DNA of 12,768 nt from Rhodospirillales bacterium (GTDB taxonomy: Bacteria > Pseudomonadota > Alphaproteobacteria > Rhodospirillales > Casp-alpha2): the NCBI GenBank assembly GCA_018664265.1, contig JABJOR010000404.1:1-12768 (forward strand), in the 5' to 3' direction. A program made the position numbers and the translations under genes. The notes beneath the pieces are model-generated. The model was not told the DNA's origin. It worked only from the letters and a program-made list of their open reading frames with translations, and made no database searches. Numbering within the stretch: the stretch's first letter is position 1; each line of letters opens with the position of its first letter. Below, piece after piece: positions 6,839 to 12,768 of this stretch.

Positions 6839-7747
6839 TTGTTTGGTGCCAATGTTGGCTTGTTTTTAACAGTTATTGCCTGGGGCTCGACGGCACCCGT
6901 TATCAATGAACTGCTAAAAGAAATGGACCCGCTTGTTCTTTCGGCGGCCCGATATATTTTTACGTCTGTCATTTTTATAATATGGTTGAAAATTGCCGAA
7001 GGTAAAATAGGCAGTCTCGTGGATATGCCCTGGAAACCGGCCATGATCCTGGGGGGGATCATGTGCGCCTTTATTATGTTGTTTACCTGGGCCATTCACT
7101 TTTCCAATCCGATCAGTGTTTCAATTATTGTTGCTGCAGGGCCAGTAGCGGCCAGCCTTGTTGATCGAATGGTTACCGGGCGACGCCCTCAGAAAGCGGT
7201 CTTTATGGCGTTGCCTTTGGCTGTTCTGGGCGGATTGATCGCCAGTGTGGACTTTCAATCCATCTTAAGCGGCGGGGATATCTTTCGCTTTGAGGGAGGG
7301 GAGGCTCTGATGATTGTCGGAGTGTTCTTGTGGCCGCTGTATTCTACACTTATTCAGCGCTGGTTTGAGGGGATGTCGCAATTAAGGCGTACAGCAATAA
7401 CCTTCGTGGCAGCTACGCCAATGATCGTCTGTATTGCGGGCGTGTTTGTGTTGTTGGGCCTTGAAAGCCTTCCGAAAGGCAACTTTGACACAAAATATAT
7501 CATGTATTTTGTCTGGTCTTCACTGGCGACCAGTATACTTGGGACATATTTATGGAATATTGGCGTGCAAAGGTTAGGAATTGTTATCGCAACCATGTTT
7601 TTGAACCTGATTCCTGTTGTCGCTGTTCTTGTTTCCATGATGTTTGGCCTTGAGCCCCGTATGGAACAATTGCTGGGCGGCGTCCTCGTGATTATAGCCG
7701 TTGTGCAGGCCCAGTTAAGGACGCTTGTTTTCAATAAAAATAAATAA
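6839..7747 (+). CDS. EamA/DMT-superfamily transporter
   Basis: The 302-residue membrane protein has two EamA repeats and ten predicted membrane segments at about 3-22, 32-52, 68-87, 92-110, 120-137, 153-172, 185-207, 221-237, 247-267 and 277-293. The end of the second repeat reads NLIPVVAVLVSMMFGLEP, typical for the family. DMT proteins move amino acids, metabolites or nucleotide sugars across the inner membrane, often outward. The start is a TTG with TAAGGAT at about 6825-6831; there is no usable ATG nearby in the first membrane segment. It follows the amidase by 17 bases and closes the operon. Its role is probably to export or import the substrate or product of the two hydrolases; direction and substrate are unknown. 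No terminator is visible before the tRNA. Confidence 0.88.
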   Translation: MFGANVGLFLTVIAWGSTAPVINELLKEMDPLVLSAARYIFTSVIFIIWLKIAEGKIGSLVDMPWKPAMILGGIMCAFIMLFTWAIHFSNPISVSIIVAAGPVAASLVDRMVTGRRPQKAVFMALPLAVLGGLIASVDFQSILSGGDIFRFEGGEALMIVGVFLWPLYSTLIQRWFEGMSQLRRTAITFVAATPMIVCIAGVFVLLGLESLPKGNFDTKYIMYFVWSSLATSILGTYLWNIGVQRLGIVIATMFLNLIPVVAVLVSMMFGLEPRMEQLLGGVLVIIAVVQAQLRTLVFNKNK

Positions 7748-7831
7748 TTATCAAGATGAATAATGGCGCTAGACCACAGACTTTAAACGCGCTAGAAGGT
7801 CCGTGCAGCGCAACTCGCGCAATCGCACAGC

Positions 7832-7921
7832 GGAAGGTTGGCAGAGCGGTTGAATGCACTGGTCTTGAAAACCAGCAAGGGTGCAAGCCCTTCCGGGGTT
7901 CGAATCCCCGACCTTCCGCCA
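7832..7921 (+). tRNA. tRNA-Ser (anticodon UGA)
   Basis: The acceptor stem GGAAGGT (7832-7838) pairs with ACCTTCC (7911-7917), followed by discriminator G and an encoded CCA (7919-7921). The anticodon stem CTGGT/ACCAG encloses the loop CTTGAAA with anticodon TGA, which reads UCA and related serine codons. A long variable arm (about AAGGGTGCAAGCCCTT) and the T arm GGGG-TTCGAAT-CCCC are those of a class II serine tRNA. It is intact although an integrase gene lies right behind it. Confidence 0.97.
7892..7921 (+). other. Putative attachment site (tRNA-Ser 3' end)
   Basis: The T arm and 3' acceptor strand of tRNA-Ser, ending in CCA, face a P4-type integrase that starts 177 bases downstream in the same direction. 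Such integrases usually recombine at a tRNA 3' end, which then remains functional because the element supplies the same bases. No direct repeat of this segment is found further right in the window, so the other end is either outside the window or lost. Confidence 0.4.
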
Positions 7922-8025
7922 CTTTATCTCCCAGCAGCCGCAGAAAATATAGAATAATCCTTTATTATTAACAACGTAGTAGCTGCGTACCTTTCCACTC
8001 GCATCCACTAAAGACCCCTTGTATT

Positions 8026-8097
8026 CGCCTAAATCCACGTGTATAGTGTGGGTAGAAGTGGTGGTAGATACTGCTTGCGGTTAGGTGGATGTAGGCG
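8026..8097 (+). repeat. Inverted repeat in front of the integrase gene
   Basis: CGCCTAAATCCAC (8026-8038) is the reverse complement of GTGGATGTAGGCG (8085-8097) with one mismatch in 13 bases. The right arm reaches to the base before the integrase ATG and contains part of its AGGTG ribosome site (8083-8087). A further GCATCCAC lies at 8001-8008. In mRNA the two arms could form a stem that hides the ribosome site; in DNA they could be an operator or integrase binding sites. Confidence 0.5.
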
Positions 8098-9339
8098 ATG
8101 GCAAGAGAAGTCGATAAATTAAGTGCGTTACAAATTAAGTCGCTAAACAAGGTTGGGCGCTACTCGGATGGAAACGGCTTGTATCTACAGATAAGTAGAT
8201 TCGATACAAAGGCGTGGATATTCCGCTTCACTCTGAACGGCAAGCCAAGACAAATGGGGCTTGGCCCTATCGACATAGTGTCCCTAAAGGAAGCTAGAGA
8301 AGAAGCCAACAGGTGCCGGAAGTTGGTTCATCAACGCATCGACCCTATTGATCTTAGAAGTCAAGAACGAAGCAAATCTCTAGTATCGTCAGCCAGCATT
8401 ATCACTTTTCAGGAATGTGCAGAGAAATACATCGACGCACATATCAGCAGTTGGAAGAACGCCAAGCATGGGAGCCAGTGGCGGAATACCCTCACCACCT
8501 ACGCCTTCCCCATCCTTGGCAATATTCCTATCCAAGATGTATCTACTGGAATGGTGTTAGAGGTTTTGGAACCTATATGGACGACTAAGACAGAGACAGC
8601 ATCCAGAGTCAGAGGTCGTATGGAGTCTATTCTTGGCTGGGCAAAATCACGGGAATACCGCAAAGGCGAAAATCCGGCGCGATGGAAAGACCACCTGGGT
8701 AACATCCTGCCTCAAAAGACTAAGGTGAGCCACGTAAAGCATCATGCCGCACTGCCGTATGAGCAAATTGGTCGATTCATGGAGGAATTGCGATCCAAGA
8801 AATCTAACAGCAGCCAAGGGCTTGAGCTATTGATCCTAACTGCCACGAGAACAGGTGAGGTTATTCACGCCACTTGGAACGAAATAGACTTCAACAAACA
8901 GCTATGGACTATTCCAGCAGAGCGGACCAAGACCAAGAAAGAGCACCGTGTCCCACTGTCAGGCGATGCCATGAACGTGCTAATTGAAATGAAGAAGAAC
9001 GCTTCCAGTGATTACATTTTCCCTGGTGCTAGAAAAGGTCGTCCGCTATCAAATATGGCTTTCCTGCAATGCCTCAAGCGAATGGGCCGTGGTGATCTTA
9101 CTGCTCATGGTTTCCGGTCCAGCTTTCGTGATTGGGCTGCGGAACAAACTAACTACCCTTCAGAGGTTGCTGAAATGGCTCTTGCTCATACTGTTGGCGA
9201 TAAAGTTGAGGCTGCATACCGCAGAGGAGATTTGTACAACAAGAGGTGTAAAATCATGGAATCTTGGGCGAAATATTGTGCAACTATTCCTGGGGATAGT
9301 GACAATGTGATAAGCATTTACGACAAGGATGCATCATGA
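8098..9339 (+). CDS. P4-type tyrosine integrase
   Basis: The 413-residue protein has an N-terminal Arm-DNA-binding domain (DUF4102-like, residues about 1-90, with SDGNGLYLQI and LNGKPRQMGLG), a core-binding region at about 100-205 and a tyrosine recombinase catalytic domain. Catalytic residues visible are Arg251 in TATRTGE, a Lys near 278-281, His337 and Arg340 in HGFR, His364 in LAHT and Tyr374 in EAAYRRGD. All expected residues are present, so it should be active. It would integrate and excise an element at the 3' end of the adjacent tRNA-Ser. The ATG is preceded by AGGTG, about 10 bases upstream and within an inverted repeat. Its stop overlaps the start of the next gene in an ATGA, so the two are coupled. 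Confidence 0.93.
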   Translation: MAREVDKLSALQIKSLNKVGRYSDGNGLYLQISRFDTKAWIFRFTLNGKPRQMGLGPIDIVSLKEAREEANRCRKLVHQRIDPIDLRSQERSKSLVSSASIITFQECAEKYIDAHISSWKNAKHGSQWRNTLTTYAFPILGNIPIQDVSTGMVLEVLEPIWTTKTETASRVRGRMESILGWAKSREYRKGENPARWKDHLGNILPQKTKVSHVKHHAALPYEQIGRFMEELRSKKSNSSQGLELLILTATRTGEVIHATWNEIDFNKQLWTIPAERTKTKKEHRVPLSGDAMNVLIEMKKNASSDYIFPGARKGRPLSNMAFLQCLKRMGRGDLTAHGFRSSFRDWAAEQTNYPSEVAEMALAHTVGDKVEAAYRRGDLYNKRCKIMESWAKYCATIPGDSDNVISIYDKDAS

Positions 9340-9950
9340 AATCATTTAATCCAGACACTGACATTATTGATGTTGTGCATCAGGACTACATTTCAGTCAA
9401 AGACGCATGGTTTAAAACTTGCGCTTGTATGTTTCCTCACGATTGGAACCAAAGACGGGATACATCCGGAAGCCCTGAAGCGAAGAACGCGAAAGCTGCC
9501 TCTGATAAACGTTTTGCTATAGCAGCCGAGAAACTGCGGGAAGGTTTAGAGAAGGGAAAGAAATTACCAACTTTTGTTCAAGTCGATAGAAACGATTTTC
9601 GTAGAGTGTCGGCATCAGATTGGGCAGAAGAGGGTGCGGCTTCAGTAACTAACGGACGTATTTGGGGTGTTGCTGGTTTTGGTGATGGTAGCGTCTGCAT
9701 CATTAAGGCATATGATTTTGCCGTTTGGCTTTATCAAATGTTCCCTGATGTTGCTTTGAAACCGAACAATAAAGGTAGGCCGAAGGGTAGCGGCAAGATA
9801 AACGATGAGCCACACCTAAAAGCATTGCGTGTCCTTCTAAATCAACCCGGTGCAAAACCTTACCCGGTAATAAGAAAGTACGTTAAGAATAATAGTGTTG
9901 ATGGTCAAAGTTTTGACTCAACGGTGTCACGTTTGACAAGAAAGATTTGA
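9336..9950 (+). CDS. Protein of unknown function with AT-hook-like motif, coupled to integrase
   Basis: I do not recognise a named family. The 204-residue protein is soluble, without signal peptide or membrane segment. Visible parts are an N-terminal region with KDAWFKTC and [12 protein letters not shown] (about 22-41), a charged helical stretch rich in Ala/Lys/Glu at about 48-77, a middle region around [19 protein letters not shown] (93-111), and a C-terminal segment that begins with the AT-hook-like GRPKGSG (147-153) and ends in a basic helical part with [12 protein letters not shown] binding is therefore likely, as a directionality or accessory factor or a cargo regulator. The ATG overlaps the integrase stop by ATGA, so it is translated together with the integrase. 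The strand, spacing and frame make it a real gene. Confidence 0.75.
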   Translation: MKSFNPDTDIIDVVHQDYISVKDAWFKTCACMFPHDWNQRRDTSGSPEAKNAKAASDKRFAIAAEKLREGLEKGKKLPTFVQVDRNDFRRVSASDWAEEGAASVTNGRIWGVAGFGDGSVCIIKAYDFAVWLYQMFPDVALKPNNKGRPKGSGKINDEPHLKALRVLLNQPGAKPYPVIRKYVKNNSVDGQSFDSTVSRLTRKI

Positions 9951-10089
9951 AATTCTAGAAGGTAAACTTTATCAGCTAGGTGGAAGCATGTTGCGGAAAA
10001 TTCTGTTAGCTAACGAGTCGCAAGCCAGCATGGCCAGTAGTATTTCATACAGTATTAAGCGAGCGCGGCTAACGGGCGTATCGGCTTGT
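9951..10089 (+). promoter_or_regulatory. Leader / possible in-frame extension of the cold-shock gene
   Basis: This stretch lies between the integrase-linked gene and the conventional cold-shock start. An ATG at 9988 is in frame with the cold-shock protein, has AGGTGGA at 9978-9984, and is open for 34 codons up to the usual start at 10090, whose own ribosome site is weak. Either the protein has an N-terminal extension or translation of the leader regulates it. No clear -35/-10 promoter was found. Confidence 0.4.
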
Positions 10090-10299
10090 ATGGCTACTGG
10101 ATCAGTAAAATGGTTCAACTCTACCAAGGGTTATGGCTTTATTGAGCCTGATGATGGCTCAAAAGACGCATTCGTTCATATTTCTGCAGTTCAACGTGCA
10201 GGCCTTCAGGGGCTACGCGAAGGTCAGAAGGTCGAATTTGAGCTCGTACCTGGGCAAAACGGCAAGACTTCTGCTGAAAATCTGGTGGCTTTGGACTAA
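10090..10299 (+). CDS. Cold-shock (CspA-family) nucleic-acid-binding protein
   Basis: From the ATG at 10090 the protein is 69 residues, the normal size of CspA proteins. It begins [21 protein letters not shown]1 (KGYGFI) is at residues 13-18 and RNP2 (DAFVHIS) at 26-32, with the aromatic residues of the binding face kept (Trp8, Phe9, Tyr15, Phe17, Phe28, His30). It binds single-stranded RNA/DNA as an RNA chaperone in the cytoplasm. It fits a bacterial housekeeping or cold-inducible csp and is not tied to the element by sequence. The frame extends upstream to an ATG at 9988 with a better ribosome site, which would add 34 residues (103 in all); I keep the conventional start. A strong terminator follows at 10390-10422. 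Confidence 0.9.
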   Translation: MATGSVKWFNSTKGYGFIEPDDGSKDAFVHISAVQRAGLQGLREGQKVEFELVPGQNGKTSAENLVALD

Positions 10300-10364
10300 T
10301 TTAGTCCGACCCAGCCATATAATTCAGGCTTAATTGCCTCTCACGTTCACTTTGTGGTGGATGG

Positions 10365-10386
10365 GCGTGATGATATGTGATCACGC
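10365..10386 (+). repeat. Hairpin before the terminator
   Basis: GCGTGAT (10365-10371) and ATCACGC (10380-10386) form a perfect 7-bp stem with an 8-base loop, 3 bases before the terminator stem. There is no T tract after it, so it is not itself a terminator; it may protect the csp mRNA 3' end. An alternative short pairing of TCACG (10341-10345) with CGTGA (10366-10370) competes with it. Confidence 0.45.
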
Positions 10387-10389
10387 AAG

Positions 10390-10422
10390 ACGGCGGCGGC
10401 ATTTGTGCTGTTGCCGTTTTTT
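10390..10422 (+). terminator. Rho-independent terminator of the cold-shock gene
   Basis: ACGGCGGCGGCA (10390-10401) pairs over 12 bases with TGCTGTTGCCGT (10406-10417), with three G-T pairs and a TTTG loop, directly followed by six T residues (10417-10422). It ends the + strand transcript about 90 bases after the csp stop. Confidence 0.85.
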
Positions 10423-10507
10423 ATTGTCTTGAAATCAAAATAATAGTTGAAACCATGACCAGTAAGGTTTCGATCGCCTTGGCCCGTGGGGCAGGCGGAA
10501 AACTGCT

Positions 10508-11194
10508 TTACCCTCTATCAGCCAGCCATTGACTAAACAATTCTTCACTCTTGTTGATATCGTCCTTCGTGCATTGAGCACGAGCCGCTTTAAGGGCAGG
10601 GTTTGCATCACTGTCACCATGGTGGACAGCCAGCATTAGCCATTTCAATTTTTCCGGTCCCTGTTCCATAATTTTTGCCATATCGGCAAAGGCTTTCAGG
10701 TGTTTCTGGTCTGCGGCCTTGACTAACCACAAATGGGCCATGCCGACATTTTTTTCTACACCCTTTCCTTCGGCGTAGATTACGCCAAGGCTGTGTTGCG
10801 CATGGGGCTCACCCGTTGTGGCCGCCAGTCGGTACCAATGAATAGCCTTGGTAAAATCCTGCGGTAAGCCCAAGCCAAATTCATAGAGACCGGCTAAATT
10901 GTTTTGCGCTTCTTTATTACCTTGTTCTGCAGCCTTCTTGTACCAGATGAGGGCTTGCTCATAGTTTGCATCTTCTCGAAACTGGTTGCCTGTTTCATTT
11001 TGTAGTTTTGGGCTCGTAATCATTGACAGGTTGTCTGTCAGGGGTTCTCCATCTGCACCAATTTCCAGCATGATGATTTCATCATCGCCATCGCTTTCAC
11101 CACCCCAGCCACAGGAATTGGCAACGTTTGCTCCGCTAAAGCTGACGGTGATCAAACACAATGAGAATGTGGTAAGGGCTTTTAAGGAGCGCAT
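10508..11194 (-). CDS. Secreted Sel1-repeat protein
   Basis: The 228-residue protein begins with a signal-peptide-like stretch (MRSLKALTTFSLCLITVSFSG, residues 1-21), probably cut around 22-26; the following NSC does not fit a lipobox, so a periplasmic or secreted protein is likely. An acidic linker with GGESDGDDE follows (31-39). Sel1/TPR-like repeats then run from about 76 to 166: YEQALIWYKKAAEQGN, AQNNLAGLYEFGLGLPQDF, AIHWYRLAATTGEPHAQHSLGVIYAEGKGV, and a last WLVKAADQKHLKA unit. Such solenoids bind other proteins; the partner is unknown. It has its own promoter (11221-11249). It is the only gene in its transcript that I can see, transcribed towards the csp terminator. Confidence 0.82.
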   Translation of the reverse strand: MRSLKALTTFSLCLITVSFSGANVANSCGWGGESDGDDEIIMLEIGADGEPLTDNLSMITSPKLQNETGNQFREDANYEQALIWYKKAAEQGNKEAQNNLAGLYEFGLGLPQDFTKAIHWYRLAATTGEPHAQHSLGVIYAEGKGVEKNVGMAHLWLVKAADQKHLKAFADMAKIMEQGPEKLKWLMLAVHHGDSDANPALKAARAQCTKDDINKSEELFSQWLADRG

Positions 11195-11220
11195 AAATTA
11201 GCTTTCAAGTTCGAGGATAT

Positions 11221-11249
11221 ATTATAACCATGATGGTAGTATGGATCAA
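11221..11249 (-). promoter_or_regulatory. Sigma-70-type promoter of the Sel1-repeat gene
   Basis: On the - strand TTGATC (11244-11249) and a perfect TATAAT (11221-11226) are separated by 17 bases, about 30 bases before the ATG of the Sel1-repeat gene. This is the best-matching promoter in the window. Confidence 0.65.
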
Positions 11250-11259
11250 GCAACATCTA

Positions 11260-11721
11260 TCATAGCCGCCGTTTAATGGACTGAATGGTTTCCTCAAGTG
11301 TGCTGAGAAAGCGCGAGCGATCCTGCTTTGTAAAACCTGAAGGTCCTCCGGTTATTTCACCTGTTTCGCGCAGTTGCGTCATCAAGTCCCGCATGGCAAG
11401 CGCCATACCAATACTTTCTTCAGTAAACGGCTTTCCGGTTGATCCAATGACGCAAGCCCCTTGCTTGACGCAGCGATCTGCCAAGGGAATATCAGCAGTG
11501 ATAGCGATGTCATTTCCTGTTATGTGATCGGCTATCCAGTCATCTGCTACATCAGGCCCTTCTGCAACAACAACCTGATTGATAAGGGGGTTGTTCTCCA
11601 ACCGCATCCAGCTGTTTGAGACCACGTGAATTTTTAAGCTGTGACGGCCTGCCACACGAAAGATTTCATCTTTAACAGGGCAGGCGTCGGCATCGACATA
11701 GATTTCAATAGTATTTACCAA
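11260..11721 (-). CDS. YaiI/YqxD (DUF188) family protein
   Basis: The protein carries the family signature IYVDADACPVKDEIFR near its start, followed by VVSNSW, VAEGPDVADDWIADHI, ITADIPLADRCV, and the GGPSGFTKQDRSRF segment near the C terminus. YaiI-type proteins have a PIN-like nuclease fold with conserved Asp residues; activity is not established. The frame is open up to 11811 with ATG starts at 11787 and 11811. I chose TTG at 11721 because it gives 153 residues, the usual size of this family (about 150), and leaves a 76-base gap for the divergent promoter of the agmatinase-family gene; with the ATG at 11787 only 10 bases would remain. The start is therefore uncertain, the family is not. Confidence 0.85.
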   Translation of the reverse strand: MVNTIEIYVDADACPVKDEIFRVAGRHSLKIHVVSNSWMRLENNPLINQVVVAEGPDVADDWIADHITGNDIAITADIPLADRCVKQGACVIGSTGKPFTEESIGMALAMRDLMTQLRETGEITGGPSGFTKQDRSRFLSTLEETIQSIKRRL

Positions 11722-11797
11722 AGTTTTTTCACTTGTACTTGCTGAATTTGCGACCAAACTATCATATTGATTAGAAACGTAAATCATGGAGTATAAG
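11722..11797. promoter_or_regulatory. Divergent intergenic region, DUF188 / agmatinase-family gene
   Basis: This gap must contain the promoters of both genes if the TTG start of the DUF188 gene is right. I see no convincing -35/-10 pair. GGAG at 11788-11791 is the ribosome site for the ATG at 11798. Confidence 0.3.
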
Positions 11798-12208
11798 ATG
11801 GCTGAAAACACCTATGAGACAGGTCGGCTCAATTTACCTTTTGTCGGCATTAGCACATTCGGCAAAAGGCCGGTTTGCCTGGACTGGGATGCCATAGATG
11901 CGGATGTAGCCGTTCTTGGTGCGCCATTTGATCTTGGCGGGCAATACCGATCCGGTGCCCGGTTTGGCCCGCGCTCCATTCGGGATGCATCAACTTTGTT
12001 TTCATTCGGTCATGCAGGTGCCTATGATTTTGAAGATGACATAACCTATCTGGATCAAAGTGTGCGGATCGTCGATATGGGCGATGCAGACATGATCCAT
12101 ACGGATACGGTAAATAGTCATGCCAACATTGAATATGGCGTGCGCAAGATACTAGCGGCGGGTTCAAAATTACCGGGGCCAGTTATGTTGATATTACTGC
12201 ACCGGTAA
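11798..12208 (+). pseudogene. Agmatinase/ureohydrolase-family gene, truncated at the 3' side
   Basis: The first 126 codons read as a normal N-terminal part of a ureohydrolase: LDWDAIDADVAVLGAPFDLG at 28-47, RSGARFGPRSIRDAS at 51-65, IVDMGDADM at 91-99, and ANIEYGVRKILAAGSKLP at 109-126. In intact agmatinases a Pro such as Pro126 is followed at once by VVLGGDHS with the first metal-binding His; here the frame instead runs into GPVMLILLHR and stops. All manganese ligands and more than half of a normal protein of about 320 residues are missing, so no activity is expected. The start is the ATG at 11798 with GGAG before it (another ATG at 11786 is in frame). The downstream DNA encodes the end of a different gene in another frame, so this is a break and not a simple frameshift. 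Confidence 0.8.
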
Positions 12209-12501
12209 CGGAGGATGGAGAACCGTTCACTGGATTAGCCCTCTATCGAAGTTCAGAATGCGATGATGGCGGAGCAGATGATTTTGAATTCGTCGGCACC
12301 ACCACTAGTACAATCTTGGGTGCAATATATAATCCTTCTGGAGAAATAAAAGTTAGTGGCAATGGATCACTGTCTGGCACCTGCTTGCAATTAATAGCTG
12401 ATGATATTGAAATGACCGGTAATGGCAACATTGGTAGCTCTTGTGACGATGTAGACGTACGGACAATCTATTCGGGTGGTGTTGGTTCACTTGTCGAATA
12501 G
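12169..12501 (+). pseudogene. TadG-like pilus-assembly protein, C-terminal fragment
   Basis: In a frame different from the broken agmatinase-family gene the DNA is open from about 12169 to the TAG at 12499-12501. The peptide runs ITGASYVDITAPVTEDG, FTGLALYRSS, TTTSTILGAIYNPSGEIKVS, SGTCLQLIADDIEMTGNGNI, and ends GSLVE. The order (strand ending in TAP, G-x-A-x-Y-x-x-S, LxGAIYxPxG, C-xx-LIADxIxxTGN, terminal LVE) is that of the C-terminal region of TadE/TadG-like Flp pilus proteins of alphaproteobacteria. The N-terminal membrane anchor and von Willebrand-type part are absent, no start or ribosome site exists for this frame, and it begins right at the break in the agmatinase-family gene. It is a gene remnant; recognition is by pattern and not by search. 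Confidence 0.6.
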
Positions 12502-12768
12502 AGTGATGATATAAAAGTTAATCACCAAGGTCTCTATAGAAATATCTATTAGTATTAGCGCCCTCTGGCTCCTCTCTGTTAAACTCACTGGGTAATTCGG
12601 GGTCCGGTTTATTGACGAAAAAAGAAAATACCGTCTCACGGTCATCGTGTCACAATTTGAGCATATCAAATGACAGCTCTGAATGTAGCGTAAGGATTTC
12701 AACCATCGACTTTACGAAGTGGCATTAAACGTTAAGTGAATAAAATATTAGCAGCTTCTAATGTCGCC
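12502..12768. other. Stretch without a convincing gene
   Basis: The last 267 bases are AT-rich and contain only short frames. A - strand frame of about 43 codons containing NKPDPELPSEFNREEPEG reads more like protein than its neighbours but has no start and stops on both sides. The region may be intergenic DNA after the TadG-like gene or a decayed remnant. Confidence 0.4.

Noticed and set aside
7756..7971. Open frames running across tRNA-Ser on both strands
   Set aside because: They are made of tRNA sequence and its flanks, have no ribosome sites and no protein-like features.
10306..10311. CCGACC as a remnant of a second attachment site
   Set aside because: Only six bases match the tRNA-Ser 3' end and the flanks do not; this is within chance.
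10449..10471. GAAACC/GGTTTC hairpin as terminator of the Sel1-repeat gene
   Set aside because: The 6-bp stem has an 11-base loop and no T tract on the - strand.
12487..12702. 71-codon - strand frame
   Set aside because: No ribosome site, no recognisable motif and composition unlike a real protein; overlaps the end of the TadG-like fragment.
1..12768. CRISPR array, insertion sequence or replication origin
   Set aside because: No regularly spaced repeats, no transposase frame or terminal repeats, and no origin-type box clusters were seen.

Overview
The window looks like chromosomal DNA of an alphaproteobacterium, probably a marine or soil heterotroph of the Rhodospirillales/Sneathiellales type. 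This is inferred from heterotetrameric sarcosine oxidase genes (soxA end, soxG), two PAS_5-family proteins, a TadG-like pilus-protein fragment and a P4-type integrase at a tRNA-Ser; no 16S or other strict marker is present, so the placement is an inference. Base composition is intermediate and the gene density is high.

Left part (1-4070). The end of soxA overlaps soxG. A block of small signalling and metabolic genes follows: a metallo-beta-lactamase-fold hydrolase on the + strand, flanked by two paralogous PAS_5 proteins on the - strand, then a CoA-binding (YccU-type) protein and a LuxR-type regulator, also on the - strand. Two convergent pairs are almost or actually overlapping (soxG/PAS-1 with a 6-nt gap, hydrolase/PAS-2 with a 10-nt overlap). 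Both PAS genes carry the same 9-nt block at the same distance upstream of their ATG.

Middle part (4071-7747). Divergent from the LuxR gene is a tight three-gene operon: a DmpA/P1-type N-terminal-nucleophile aminopeptidase, an amidase-signature amidase, and an EamA/DMT-type membrane transporter. Together with the regulator it reads as a locus for hydrolysing and moving a peptide-like or amide compound; the substrate is unknown.

Right part (7748-12768). A complete tRNA-Ser(UGA) is followed, in the same direction, by a tyrosine integrase and a coupled gene of unknown function with an AT-hook-like motif, the usual left end of an integrated element; no second attachment site is visible in the window. 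Then come a cold-shock protein with an in-frame upstream start, a strong terminator, a secreted Sel1-repeat protein, a YaiI/YqxD (DUF188) protein, and an agmatinase-family gene broken near codon 126, just before its metal-binding motif. It is joined directly to the C-terminal end of a TadG-like gene. That junction is either a real rearrangement or an assembly chimera, and is the strangest feature in the window. The last ~270 bases hold no convincing gene.
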